DNA from: Litoreibacter ascidiaceicola
GTDB taxonomy: Bacteria > Pseudomonadota > Alphaproteobacteria > Rhodobacterales > Rhodobacteraceae
Length of the DNA: 64,000 bases
Assembly: GCF_900129235.1 (NCBI RefSeq)
Contig: NZ_FQUV01000005.1
Span: 186,001-250,000, forward strand
Direction of reading: 5' to 3'
Shown here piece after piece: positions 35,332-44,781 of this stretch (positions within the stretch are counted from its first letter, which is position 1; each line of letters opens with the position of its first letter). Below the pieces are notes generated by a model. It had not been told where the DNA came from. It saw nothing but the letters and a program-made list of their open reading frames with translations, and searched no databases. A program made the translations under genes and the position numbers.

Positions 35332-38300
35332 AGCGGGACGCGGCCACGCAGGCGCAGGTTGCAGCAGCCAACCCGAAGGCATCGACATGGCTCGCCGCTA
35401 ATGCGGGATCCGGCAAAACGCGGGTGCTGACCGACCGCGTGGCGCGGTTGCTGCTGGACGGCGTGCCGCCGCAACGGATTTTGTGTCTAACCTATACCAA
35501 AGCGGCGGCGTCGGAGATGCAGAACCGCCTGTTCCAGCGATTGGGCGATTGGGCGATGATGCCAGACGCGAAGCTACGGGAAAGCCTGACGGCTTTGGGC
35601 GCGGAAGACATCGCGCCGGACGTGCTGTCGGAGGCACGTCGGCTGTTCGCCAAGGCGATCGAGACACCGGGCGGGTTGAAAATCCAGACCATCCACTCGT
35701 TCTGCGCGTCCCTATTGCGGCGTTTTCCGCTGGAAGCTGGCGTATCTCCGGCGTTTACCGAAATGGACGACCGCGCGGCCAAAGCCTTGCGCGAAGACGT
35801 GATGGAAGAGGTAGCATTACAAGACCCCGACGCCATGGCCGCCTTCGCGCAACATTTCAGCGGAGCGGAAGTGGACGGGTTCCTGCAAGAGCTGCTTGGG
35901 CGCAAGGAGCTGTTTGACAGTGCCGCCACGGACGCTGACCTGCGTGCTGCGGGCGGGTTGGGCTCAGGTGTAACCGAAGCGGTCGTTTTAGAGTCTGTAT
36001 TCCATGGGAATGAGGCTGCGATGCTGCGCGATGTGGCGGCGGTGCTGCAAAGCTGCACCGGCAAGAGTGATATGCAGCTTGGGCAGAGCTTGGCTATGCT
36101 GGATTGCTCCACGCCAAGCTTGGCGCTCCTGACGCAGTTGGAAAAGCTGTTCCTGTCCGCGTCCGGCAAATCGGAAGGATTGCCGAAGCTACATCCACCG
36201 ACCAAAGGCGCGAAAGAGGCGTTTGGGGCATTGTTAGACCCTTTTGACGCCCTTCGAATGCGCGTATCCGAGGCGCGACCGATACGGCAGGCACTGGCTG
36301 CGCACGCGCGCAATCTGGCGCTGCATAAATTTGCGCAGGCCTATCTGCCTCGTTTGGACTCCCTTAAGCAGTCCCATGCATGGCTGGATTTCGACGACCT
36401 GATTTTGAAAGCCCGCGGGCTGTTGACCGATCCAAGCGTCGCGGCGTGGGTGCTGTTCCGTCTGGATGGTGGAATCGACCACATTCTGGTGGACGAGGCG
36501 CAGGACACCGCCCCGCGCCAATGGGATGTGGTGCGCCTGCTGGCGCAGGAATTTACCGCGGGCCAAGGCGCACGCGCGGATACTGAACGGACGATTTTCG
36601 TGGTGGGCGACCAGAAGCAGTCTATCTACTCGTTCCAAGGCGCGGATCCCGACGCGTTCGAAGCGATGCGTGCCCATTTCGACGAGGCGCTGACCGCCAT
36701 CGGGCAGCCTTTGCAACGACAGGACTTGTTGCACTCATTCCGGTCTTCTAGGGCGGTTTTGGGTCTGGTGGATGCCAGCTTCACCGGCGATCTGATGCGC
36801 GGCATGGGCGGCCGGGTGGAGCATGTGGCCTTCAAACAAGACCTGCCCGGACGGGTCGATCAGTGGGACTGGATCGACGAGACCGAGAAAGCCGAGAAGA
36901 AGGACTGGTTTGATCCGGTTGATACTGTGGGCGACGACCACCATTCGGTTCTGCTGGCGCGCCAGATTGCGGCGACAATCAAGGACCGCTTGCTGCACGG
37001 TCAGATCACCGAAGTGAAGCGCGTGGACGGGCGTGATGTGCAGGAAACCCGCCGGATCATGGCGGGGGATTTCCTGATCCTCGTGCAGCGCAGATCGACC
37101 CTGTTCCACGAGATTATCCGCGCTTGTAAGGATGCAGGCCTGCCTATGGCGGGCGCGGACCGGCTTCGGATCGGGGCGGAGCTTGGGGTGAAAGACCTGA
37201 CCGCACTGATGCGCTATCTGGCGACGCCGGAGGATGATTTGTCGCTGGCCGCCGTGCTGCGCTCCCCCTTATGCGGGCTGTCGGAAGGGGAGTTGTTCGA
37301 CCTTGCCCATGGACGCCCAAATTATCTGACGCGCGCTTTGGAGGAGCAGAAAGACCGCTTTGCGCATGTGAGCGAGATGCTGCGTGATCTGCGAAACAGT
37401 GCGGACTACCTGCGCCCGTACGACCTGCTGGAGCGGGTGCTGACCCGCCACAATGGCCGCGAAAAATTGCTGGCGCGTCTGGGGATCGAGGCGGACGAAG
37501 GTATCGCCGCGCTGCTGGATCAGGCGATGGCGTATGAGCGGGCGGACATCCCGTCACTGACAGGTTTTCTGGAATGGCTGGCCCGCGACGAGGTAACGAT
37601 CAAGCGTCAGATGGACAGCGCCGGCGACGCCATTCGGGTGATGACGGTGCACGGGGCCAAGGGGCTGGAAGCGCCGATCGTGATCTTGCCGGATACGGGG
37701 CAGGTGCGGAACTCGGTCCGTGATGACGTGCTGAACCGCGACGGGGTGGCCTTGTGGAAGGCCAAGTCCGACGACATGCCACCTGCGCAGGTAGAGTTGA
37801 GCGACGAGATCAAGAAGCGCCAGCGCGAGGAGCGGATGCGGCTGCTCTATGTGGCAATGACACGCGCGGAAAGCTGGCTGATTATCTGTGGCGCGGGCAA
37901 ACCTGCGAAGCTGGAGGATGGCGGCTGGTATGCGGTGGCCGAGGCCGGAATGGCCAAGGCGGGCGTGGTAGACGGGCGATTGGCGCATTTGAACTGGCCC
38001 GATGATCTGCCCCGCCGCGAGGCCGAGGCGAAACCCGAACGCGCGGCCCTGCCCGCTTGGGTGGAGACCAAAGCCCCGACCGTCGCGCCAACGCCAGAAC
38101 CCTTATCGCCATCTAAGTTTGAAGGCGCAAAGGCGCTGCCCGATCCGAGTGGCGCGGCCTTGTCGGAAGAGGATGCCAAGGCGCGGGGAACAGCGCTGCA
38201 CCGCTTGTTTGAGCATTTGCCCCATGCTGCTGACCCGATGGATTTGGCCAATCGCTTGGGTCGATATGGCCCGAATGAGGAAGACCTGTACCCGTTGGCG

Positions 38301-38666
38301 CAGGCGGTTCTGGGCGATCCGTCCTTGGCCCATATCTTCGCGGATGGCACTTTGGCGGAGGTCACATTGACCGCAAAGCTGCCCTCGCTTGGCGGGCAGG
38401 TGGTTTTGGGTACGATCGACCGGTTGATCATCGAAGACGACCGAATCCTTGCCGTGGATTTCAAGTCAAACGTGGTCCTGCCCGACACGGCAGAAAAAAC
38501 ACCGACAGGGATTCTGTCGCAGATGGGGGCGTATCTGGAGATGCTGGAGCAGCTCTATCCGCAAAAATCTGTAGAGGTGGCAATCCTTTGGACGCAATCC
38601 GCGCAGCTTATGACGCTTCCGCACGACATCGTGAGGTGCGCACTGGTCGCAGCCCATACATCTTGA
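35328..38666 (+). CDS. addA: Double-strand break repair helicase AddA
   Basis: UvrD/PcrA-type 3'-5' helicase and nuclease subunit, 1112 residues. Walker A is ANAGSGKT at 24-31, motif II reads HILVDEAQDTAPRQWD, motif III contains FVVGDQKQSIYSFQGADP, and motif VI is RMRLLYVAMTRAE. The C-terminal nuclease shows GTIDRLI and LAVDFKSN. It forms the end-resection enzyme with AddB. The stop is followed after 64 bases by trxA. Confidence 0.95.
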   Translation: MKRDAATQAQVAAANPKASTWLAANAGSGKTRVLTDRVARLLLDGVPPQRILCLTYTKAAASEMQNRLFQRLGDWAMMPDAKLRESLTALGAEDIAPDVLSEARRLFAKAIETPGGLKIQTIHSFCASLLRRFPLEAGVSPAFTEMDDRAAKALREDVMEEVALQDPDAMAAFAQHFSGAEVDGFLQELLGRKELFDSAATDADLRAAGGLGSGVTEAVVLESVFHGNEAAMLRDVAAVLQSCTGKSDMQLGQSLAMLDCSTPSLALLTQLEKLFLSASGKSEGLPKLHPPTKGAKEAFGALLDPFDALRMRVSEARPIRQALAAHARNLALHKFAQAYLPRLDSLKQSHAWLDFDDLILKARGLLTDPSVAAWVLFRLDGGIDHILVDEAQDTAPRQWDVVRLLAQEFTAGQGARADTERTIFVVGDQKQSIYSFQGADPDAFEAMRAHFDEALTAIGQPLQRQDLLHSFRSSRAVLGLVDASFTGDLMRGMGGRVEHVAFKQDLPGRVDQWDWIDETEKAEKKDWFDPVDTVGDDHHSVLLARQIAATIKDRLLHGQITEVKRVDGRDVQETRRIMAGDFLILVQRRSTLFHEIIRACKDAGLPMAGADRLRIGAELGVKDLTALMRYLATPEDDLSLAAVLRSPLCGLSEGELFDLAHGRPNYLTRALEEQKDRFAHVSEMLRDLRNSADYLRPYDLLERVLTRHNGREKLLARLGIEADEGIAALLDQAMAYERADIPSLTGFLEWLARDEVTIKRQMDSAGDAIRVMTVHGAKGLEAPIVILPDTGQVRNSVRDDVLNRDGVALWKAKSDDMPPAQVELSDEIKKRQREERMRLLYVAMTRAESWLIICGAGKPAKLEDGGWYAVAEAGMAKAGVVDGRLAHLNWPDDLPRREAEAKPERAALPAWVETKAPTVAPTPEPLSPSKFEGAKALPDPSGAALSEEDAKARGTALHRLFEHLPHAADPMDLANRLGRYGPNEEDLYPLAQAVLGDPSLAHIFADGTLAEVTLTAKLPSLGGQVVLGTIDRLIIEDDRILAVDFKSNVVLPDTAEKTPTGILSQMGAYLEMLEQLYPQKSVEVAILWTQSAQLMTLPHDIVRCALVAAHTS

Positions 38667-38730
38667 CGTGCGGTGCGGGGCTACCTAGGTTCCAACCAAC
38701 GCAAATCTCATTCAGTTTGGAGGGCTAAAT

Positions 38731-39051
38731 ATGGCCACCGTCGCAGTCACCGATGCAACTTTTGACGCCGAAGTACGCAACTCGGACATCCCGGTCATGG
38801 TCGATTTTTGGGCCGAATGGTGTGGCCCTTGCAAGCAAATCGGCCCAGCTCTGGAAGAATTGTCCGCCGAATACGAAGGTAAGGTGAAAATCGTCAAAGT
38901 TAACGTCGACGAGAACCCGAATTCCGCAGCCGCCGTTGGCGTCCGCTCCATTCCGGCATTATTCATGTTCAAAGACGGCGAAGTCGTCTCCAACAAAGTT
39001 GGCGCTGCTCCGAAATCAGCGTTTGAAGGCTGGATCAAAGAGACCGTCTAG
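38731..39051 (+). CDS. trxA: Thioredoxin
   Basis: Cytoplasmic thioredoxin of 106 residues with the active site WCGPC (Cys31 and Cys34), the VMVDFWAEW strand and the cis-proline in [10 protein letters not shown]. Substrates include ribonucleotide reductase and methionine sulfoxide reductases, so it may support msrBA in this window. GGAGG lies before the ATG. It ends the addAB string at a strong terminator. Confidence 0.97.
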   Translation: MATVAVTDATFDAEVRNSDIPVMVDFWAEWCGPCKQIGPALEELSAEYEGKVKIVKVNVDENPNSAAAVGVRSIPALFMFKDGEVVSNKVGAAPKSAFEGWIKETV

Positions 39052-39074
39052 TTCGGTTTTCAGTTAGAAACAGG

Positions 39075-39108
39075 AAAGGGCGCAGCCAGATGGCCGCGCC
39101 CTTTTTTT
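39075..39108. terminator. Bidirectional terminator between trxA and amtB
   Basis: AAAGGGCGC (39075-39083) pairs with GCGCCCTTT (39096-39104); an inner GCC/GGC pair extends the stem and seven Ts follow on the plus strand. It lies 23 bases after the trxA stop and 16 bases after the convergent amtB stop, with an A-run on the other side, so it serves both. Confidence 0.92.
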
Positions 39109-39124
39109 ATCTCGTCGTAGATGC

Positions 39125-40441
39125 CTAGTTGGTGAACTCTGGATAGGCCTCCATACCCAGCTCTGCCATATCGAGCCCCATGACTTCGTCTTCCTCGGAT
39201 ACGCGGATACCGATGGTCGACTTGAGGATGAACCAGATGGCGCCGGACACGATGAAGGTAAACGCACCCACCACAAGGATCGAATAGAGCTGCGTGCCGA
39301 TGCTGGCGTCGCCGTTTGTAAAGACCACAGCGATAGTTCCCCAGATACCTGCCATCAAGTGCACCGGAATCGCACCGACAACATCGTCGATTTTCAGCTT
39401 GTCGAGGAAGGGCACCGCGAAGACCACGATTACCCCACCGACAGCACCAATCAGGGTCGCTGCGCCCAAGCTCGGGGTCAGTGGTTCCGCCGTGATGGAA
39501 ACCAGACCGGCCAACGCGCCGTTCAGCACCATGGTCAGGTCGACCTTCTTATAGAGCAGTTGCGTCAGCAGCAGTGCAGCGACAGCGCCACCGGCAGCAG
39601 CCGTGTTGGTGTTGGCGAAGATGCGGCTGATGTCGCCCACATTGCCCGCGGTGTTCATGTAAAGCTGCGAGCCGCCGTTGAAGCCGAACCAGCCGAGCCA
39701 CAGGATGAACGTGCCAAGCGTGGCCAGTGGCAGGTTGGAGCCCATGAAAGGCACCGTGCGTCCGTCCTTGTATTTGCCCAGACGTGGCCCGAGGATCAAA
39801 GCGCCTGCAAGTGCTGCCCAGCCCCCGACGGAGTGCACGACCGTGGAGCCTGCGAAGTCGAGGAAGCCCATGCCGTCAAGGAAGCCACCGCCCCATTTCC
39901 AAGAGGCCTGGATAGGGTAGATGAACGCGGTCAGCGCGATCACGAAGAACAGGAAGGGCCACAGCTTGATACGCTCGGCCAATGTACCGGACACAATAGA
40001 CGCGGTGGTGGCGCAGAACATCAACTGGAAGAAGAAGTCGGAGCCGACTGAAGCGTAGGTCAGGTCAGGCGTTGCCCCTTCAAGACCCACAGGTTCCAGC
40101 GAGGCCATCGAGAAGGCCCCGATGATGCCGTCAATGGACCAGCCATCACCAGGATACATCAGGTTGTAGCCGATAAGGTAATAAGCAATCGCCGCCAGCG
40201 AGAACAGCGCGATGTTCTTAGTGAGCTGCATTGCCACGTTTTTGGAGCGGACCAGACCTGCCTCCAGCATGGCGAAACCTGCCGCCATCCAGAACACCAG
40301 AAAGCCCGCGACAAGGAACATGAAGGTGTTGAAGATAAAGCCGACTTCCGTGCTGACCGGCAGGGTTTCGGCGTCTTGGGCGAAGCCCGTCGTTGGCAGC
40401 GCGATCAGCGTGGCAACGGTTAGAATTTGAGTGAGTTTCAT
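39125..40441 (-). CDS. amtB: Ammonium transporter
   Basis: Inner-membrane ammonium channel of 438 residues with 11 membrane helices and an N-terminal signal peptide (1-21, ending TGFA). The conserved pore residues are visible: FLDFAGSTVVHSVGG with the aspartate and the first of the twin histidines, and IPVHLMAGIWG with the second. The start is ATG 40441; a frame opening at 40465 is only read-through. It lies 13 bases after glnK, whose PII product plugs the channel when nitrogen is plentiful. Confidence 0.95.
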   Translation of the reverse strand: MKLTQILTVATLIALPTTGFAQDAETLPVSTEVGFIFNTFMFLVAGFLVFWMAAGFAMLEAGLVRSKNVAMQLTKNIALFSLAAIAYYLIGYNLMYPGDGWSIDGIIGAFSMASLEPVGLEGATPDLTYASVGSDFFFQLMFCATTASIVSGTLAERIKLWPFLFFVIALTAFIYPIQASWKWGGGFLDGMGFLDFAGSTVVHSVGGWAALAGALILGPRLGKYKDGRTVPFMGSNLPLATLGTFILWLGWFGFNGGSQLYMNTAGNVGDISRIFANTNTAAAGGAVAALLLTQLLYKKVDLTMVLNGALAGLVSITAEPLTPSLGAATLIGAVGGVIVVFAVPFLDKLKIDDVVGAIPVHLMAGIWGTIAVVFTNGDASIGTQLYSILVVGAFTFIVSGAIWFILKSTIGIRVSEEDEVMGLDMAELGMEAYPEFTN

Positions 40442-40454
40442 GTGTTGGGTTCCC

Positions 40455-40793
40455 TTACAACGCATCTTCGTTGGTTTCGCCGGTGCGCACGCGCACAGCC
40501 TGCGTCACGTCCAGCACGAGGATTTTGCCATCCCCGATCTTGTCGGTCCGCGCGGTGTTGGCGATGGTCTCGACCACTTGGTCGGCCATGGCGGCGGTCA
40601 CCGCGATCTCCAGCTTGACCTTTGGCACAAAGTTCACGGCGTATTCCGCGCCACGGTAAATTTCGGTGTGACCGGACTGAGAGCCGAAGCCCTTAATCTC
40701 GGTCACCATCATCCCGCGCACGCCGATGGCGGTCAGCGCCTCGCGAACCTCCTCCAACTTGAACGGCTTGATTGCTGCAATGATCAGTTTCAC
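40455..40793 (-). CDS. glnK: Nitrogen regulatory PII protein GlnK
   Basis: Trimeric signal protein of 112 residues that senses 2-oxoglutarate and ATP/ADP and is uridylylated at low nitrogen. The T-loop reads SQSGHTEIYRGAEYAVNF with Tyr51 as the modification site, and the C-terminal signature is GDGKILVLDV. The start is GTG 40793 with GGGGAAG nine bases upstream; a much longer frame exists but extends far beyond the PII fold. It is the first gene of the glnK-amtB pair. The sequence resembles GlnK more than GlnB because of this link to amtB. Confidence 0.95.
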   Translation of the reverse strand: MKLIIAAIKPFKLEEVREALTAIGVRGMMVTEIKGFGSQSGHTEIYRGAEYAVNFVPKVKLEIAVTAAMADQVVETIANTARTDKIGDGKILVLDVTQAVRVRTGETNEDAL

Positions 40794-41051
40794 TGTCTTC
40801 CCCTTCGATTTCGCCCTGATACGCAGGGCAGGTCTGAAAGCAAGACAGCGAGGAAGCGGGGCGCGCAGCAATGTTTCCCGCCGCGATTTCAGAGAAAATG
40901 CTGCCATGCGGCATGAATTTTTGCACAATTTTTAACCGATGCCTACGAATTGGGCACAATTGAGACGTGCTCTGCGCAGACTTCCTCTCCACATCTGCAA
41001 CAAGCCGCCCTATATTGACCCGAACAAAAAGCAGCCTTGAAGCGCAGGTAC

Positions 41052-43262
41052 ATGAGCAATTCCGGACGTAAAAAGCCCCCATTGGTGGCAGAAAAGCGCT
41101 ATTCCAAGGCGCCCGCAGCGAAGCCGAAACCCAAGGCCAAGCCGAAGCCCCGCGTGACCAAGCGCAAGGCCGCACCGCGCAAACGTGGCGTGATCGGGTG
41201 GATTTTGTTCCCGTTTGTCTGGACCTTCCGGCTGATCTGGCGGCTGACATGGCGGATCACCGCCGTCGCCGCGATTCTGCTGGCGGCTGCCGTGGCCTAT
41301 ACCTATGCGCAACTGCCTCCGGTCGAGGAATTGCTGGACGGGCGGACCCGCGGCTCGGTCACGGTGCTGGACCGCGAAAACGTGGTTTTCGCATGGCGCG
41401 GTGACAATTTCGGCGGCGCGGTCCGCGCGGAATCCGTGGCGCCTGCGTTGAAGAACGCCGTGGTCGCGACCGAGGACAAGCGGTTCTACTGGCATCTGGG
41501 CATCTCGCCCCGTGGTGTCGCATCGGCGATGCGCATCAACATGCGCGAGGGGCGCAAACCGTGGAAAGGCAACGGCGGCTCTACCCTGACGCAACAAACG
41601 GCCAAGCTGCTATGCCTTGGTGTGAAGTTTGACCCCTCCAAGTGGAAGAACGAAACGGAGTACGAATCCGACTGCCGCCGCACCACTTTGGCTCGCAAAG
41701 GCAAGGAAGCGCTCTACGCGCTGGCGATGGAAGCCAAGTATTCAAAGAACGACATCCTGTCGATCTACCTGAACCGCGCCTATCTGGGCAGCGGCGCACG
41801 CGGGTTCGAGGCCGCATCGCAAATCTATTTCGGCAAACACGCCGCCAAAGTCAGCGTGCCGGAAGCCGCAATGCTGGCGGGCTTGCTGAAAGCCCCGTCC
41901 ACCTATGCGCCGACCAACAATCTGCAACGCGCCCAAGACCGCGCGGCGACAGTGCTGAAACTGATGCGTGAGCAGGATTACATTACCTCCTCCGACGAGG
42001 CTGCGGCAAATGCCACCCCTGCGACCCTGTCCAAAGCCGCGCAAGCGCGGGCCGGTGGATATTTCGTGGACTGGGTGATGGACACCGCGCCCGACTTTCT
42101 GGCGAACGATACGACCGAAGACGTTATGATCCGCTCGACATTCGACACGCGCCTGCAAAAGGCCGCGGAAGACGCGCTGGATTACATCTTCGAAGAAAAA
42201 GTGCGCGAAGGCTCCGAGGCGCAGGCCGCGATTGTGGTCATGTCCGCCGATGGCGCAGTGCGCGCCATGGTGGGTGGACGTCAGGCCAAGGTCTCCGGCG
42301 CATTCAATCGCGCGGTGCAGGCCAAGCGGCAAACCGGATCGGCGTTCAAGCCATTCGTTTATGCCGCCGCGATGGATTTGGGCTTCCAGTATGACAGCAT
42401 CGTGGTGGATGAACCCTTCACTATCAACGTCCCCGGCTCGGGCCCCTACACGCCGAAGAACTACACACGCAACTTCAAAGGCGAAATGACGCTGACCGAT
42501 GCGCTGGCGCAGTCCATAAACACCGTGGCCGTTAAAGTGTCCGAAGCCGTGGGCCGTGACAACGTGCGCGATGTGGCCGAAAGATTCGGCATCGACAATG
42601 AGTTGGCCGCCGGCCCCGCGCTGGCGCTTGGTGCGTCTGAAAGCACGTTGCTGGAGATGACGGGGGCCTATGCGGGCATCCTGAATGGCGGGCGTGCAGT
42701 GTCGCCATACGGCATCCGCGAGCTGCGCCTGAAAGGCGACCAGGAAGCGCTGTTCGGCCAAGGCGGCGGTTACGGCGAGCGGGTTATCACAGAGAGCGCC
42801 GCGCAGCAGCTGACATATATGATGTACCGCGTCGTCAATGACGGCACGGGACGGCGCGCCAAACTGGGCGACCGCGAAGTCGCGGGCAAGACCGGCACCA
42901 CAAGTGCTGCAAAGGATGCGTGGTTCATCGGTTTCACCGCGCAATATGTGGTCGGCGTCTGGATGGGCTATGACGACAACACCCCGCTGAAAGGTGTGAC
43001 CGGCGGAGGATTGCCGGCGGAGATCTGGAAAGAGACCATGGTGCGCGTCACGGACGGCCTTCCGGCGGAACCGCTGCCGATGATCCGCCCCGCCAACCCG
43101 CCCCGCGTCACGCGGCCAGAACCCGTGCAACAACCACAAGTGGCACAGCGACCACGCGGAAACGGTGGCAACACGCAAGGCAACCAAAATCTGGAGAACG
43201 TCACCGAGCAGATCATCCGCGATGTGGGCAATCTGCTCGGGAAGCTGTTAGGCGGGAATTAA
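41052..43262 (+). CDS. Class A penicillin-binding protein (transglycosylase/transpeptidase)
   Basis: Bifunctional peptidoglycan synthase of 736 residues. A basic, proline- and lysine-rich cytoplasmic tail (1-48) precedes one membrane helix (about 53-90). The glycosyltransferase domain has Glu141 in ATEDKRFYWHLG and GGSTLTQQTAKLL; the transpeptidase domain has the catalytic Ser430 in SAFK, SIN for the SxN motif, and KTG at 613-615. The C terminus is rich in Pro, Gln and Asn. It is a PBP1A-like enzyme; PBP1C is unlikely because there is no C-terminal biPBP_C domain. Start ATG 41052 follows AGG. Confidence 0.93.
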   Translation: MSNSGRKKPPLVAEKRYSKAPAAKPKPKAKPKPRVTKRKAAPRKRGVIGWILFPFVWTFRLIWRLTWRITAVAAILLAAAVAYTYAQLPPVEELLDGRTRGSVTVLDRENVVFAWRGDNFGGAVRAESVAPALKNAVVATEDKRFYWHLGISPRGVASAMRINMREGRKPWKGNGGSTLTQQTAKLLCLGVKFDPSKWKNETEYESDCRRTTLARKGKEALYALAMEAKYSKNDILSIYLNRAYLGSGARGFEAASQIYFGKHAAKVSVPEAAMLAGLLKAPSTYAPTNNLQRAQDRAATVLKLMREQDYITSSDEAAANATPATLSKAAQARAGGYFVDWVMDTAPDFLANDTTEDVMIRSTFDTRLQKAAEDALDYIFEEKVREGSEAQAAIVVMSADGAVRAMVGGRQAKVSGAFNRAVQAKRQTGSAFKPFVYAAAMDLGFQYDSIVVDEPFTINVPGSGPYTPKNYTRNFKGEMTLTDALAQSINTVAVKVSEAVGRDNVRDVAERFGIDNELAAGPALALGASESTLLEMTGAYAGILNGGRAVSPYGIRELRLKGDQEALFGQGGGYGERVITESAAQQLTYMMYRVVNDGTGRRAKLGDREVAGKTGTTSAAKDAWFIGFTAQYVVGVWMGYDDNTPLKGVTGGGLPAEIWKETMVRVTDGLPAEPLPMIRPANPPRVTRPEPVQQPQVAQRPRGNGGNTQGNQNLENVTEQIIRDVGNLLGKLLGGN

Positions 43263-43852
43263 CCCAGCTTTTTGAGGTCGGCGGTCAACGCGCCAATATC
43301 GCCGCGCCGCTTGTCGAGCATGGCACCGATTTCGGCCCGCTCGGAGGTAAGCGTATTCACGCCTTCAATGATGATATTGAAGATTTTCGGGCTGCCAGAT
43401 TTATCGGACACCAGCCAAGTTACCTTGAACGGCGCAGAGCCGCGCAGCTTGGCGGTGGACTGAACCTCCACGTTGCTTTTGGAAGCACGGGAGCCTTCGA
43501 CGATGATTTGACCACCGACGAACTCGTTGAAACGCTTGCCGTATTTGCGCGTGAAGTAGCCCTTGAAGGCGGCCACAAAAGCCGACACTTCGGCCTTGCT
43601 GGCGCTACGACGTGCTGGACCAAGCGTTGTCAGCGCGATGATGTTCACATCAGCGTAACGGTCGAAGACACGTTCGAAATCACGCAACATCGCATTCCCG
43701 GACTTGCCCGAAGCGATGATCTTGTTGATGTCGCCGACCGCGTTCTCGACAAGCTTTTCGGCAGCAGGGCCGGAAATCGCGAAGGCGGGAAGGGGAAACG
43801 TCAGCGCAGCAAGGCTGGCGACAAACGCGCGACGGGAAAAGAGGTTATTCAT
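43259..43852 (-). CDS. mlaC: MlaC/Ttg2D-family phospholipid-binding protein
   Basis: Periplasmic lipid carrier of the Mla pathway that returns phospholipids from the outer to the inner membrane. The 197-residue precursor begins with a twin-arginine-like signal (SRRAFVASLAALTF, ending PAFA), then the MlaC fold with LVENAVGDINKI, YGKRFNEFVGGQIIVEG and FKVTWLVSDKSGSPKIFNIIIEGV. Two ATGs are possible (43852, 43858); the first overlaps the mlaA stop by eight bases. It converges with the penicillin-binding-protein gene with a four-base overlap. Confidence 0.88.
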   Translation of the reverse strand: MNNLFSRRAFVASLAALTFPLPAFAISGPAAEKLVENAVGDINKIIASGKSGNAMLRDFERVFDRYADVNIIALTTLGPARRSASKAEVSAFVAAFKGYFTRKYGKRFNEFVGGQIIVEGSRASKSNVEVQSTAKLRGSAPFKVTWLVSDKSGSPKIFNIIIEGVNTLTSERAEIGAMLDKRRGDIGALTADLKKLG

Positions 43853-44597
43853 TACCATAGACGGCCTCATAGGGGTCAATATAGTCCGGCTGCGCCCCGC
43901 CCGAGAGCTTGAAGCGCCGGTTTTGCAGATACAGAAGCCGCGCCTGTGCGTAGCTGTCTTCGCTTTCATATAGAACAGAGTCTACCAAATCTGAATAGCG
44001 GTAGCGATCACCAAACCGTGCGGCCACGCTGGCCCCGGTTCCAGCGCTTCGCAGCGGGCCTTCAACGCCGAAATTCAGCGGGTTCATCAGAATGTCGACA
44101 ACACGACCAGCGGCATGACGCTCGGTCGAGGGACCAATGAGCGGAAGCTCCAGATATGCCCCCTCAGGCGCGCCCCAGACATGCAGTGTCTCGCCGAAAT
44201 CTGTGCGTCTGTTTTCCAAACCGGCCTCTGTCGCCACATCCAGCAAACCACCGAACCCCAACATCGTATTCATAAGGAAACGGAAGGTGTTGTGGCCTGC
44301 ATTCTCGATGCGGAATTGCAGCAGGTTGTTGAGCACCTGCCCCGGCATGTTCAGGTTTGACGCAAAGTTCGACACGCCCGTGCGCACAGGAGACGGTACC
44401 ACAGAGCCGTAGCCGTTCGACGCAGGACGCACCAAGGCTTTGTCCAAAGCACGGTTCGTGGCGTGGGTGTCACGGTTTTGCTGTTCAATCGGGTCGTCAA
44501 TCCCGACGCCAATAGGCGCAGCGGTGCAACCGGCGACAGCCGCAGCCACCAACACGACAGCAGCGTGCTTCAGCAGTACTTGTGCAAATTTTGTCAT
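43845..44597 (-). CDS. mlaA: Outer-membrane lipid-asymmetry lipoprotein MlaA (VacJ)
   Basis: Lipoprotein that removes phospholipids from the outer leaflet of the outer membrane and hands them to MlaC. The 250-residue precursor has a lipobox with Cys24 (AAAVAGCTAAP). Family blocks are NRDTHATNRALDKALVRPAS, FRFLMNTMLGFGGLLDVA and GEYLELP-like EGAYLELPLIGPST. It is co-translated with mlaC. The inner-membrane Mla ABC genes are not in this window. Confidence 0.92.
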   Translation of the reverse strand: MTKFAQVLLKHAAVVLVAAAVAGCTAAPIGVGIDDPIEQQNRDTHATNRALDKALVRPASNGYGSVVPSPVRTGVSNFASNLNMPGQVLNNLLQFRIENAGHNTFRFLMNTMLGFGGLLDVATEAGLENRRTDFGETLHVWGAPEGAYLELPLIGPSTERHAAGRVVDILMNPLNFGVEGPLRSAGTGASVAARFGDRYRYSDLVDSVLYESEDSYAQARLLYLQNRRFKLSGGAQPDYIDPYEAVYGNE

Positions 44598-44781
44598 CTT
44601 GCCCCCATCAGGGTCGTCTTTAAGTCCAAGTGTCGCGCTATATGAGACGATGTTATAAAGTTCCAGATGTTCAAGTCACGACCTCTCAATCTTTTGTGGA
44701 TAGAGGATTGAAAGGCACAATCCGCCGCAGAATTCACAATGCACTGGCGCGAGACAGTAAAAATGGGGTTAAAACTTTCGC

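Noticed and set aside
40794-41051. Sigma-54 or NtrC sites before glnK
   Set aside because: I looked for TGGCAC-N5-TTGC and for the usual NtrC dyad and found neither with confidence.
41742-43187. 481-codon frame antisense to the penicillin-binding protein
   Set aside because: Shadow of a gene with complete catalytic motifs on the plus strand.
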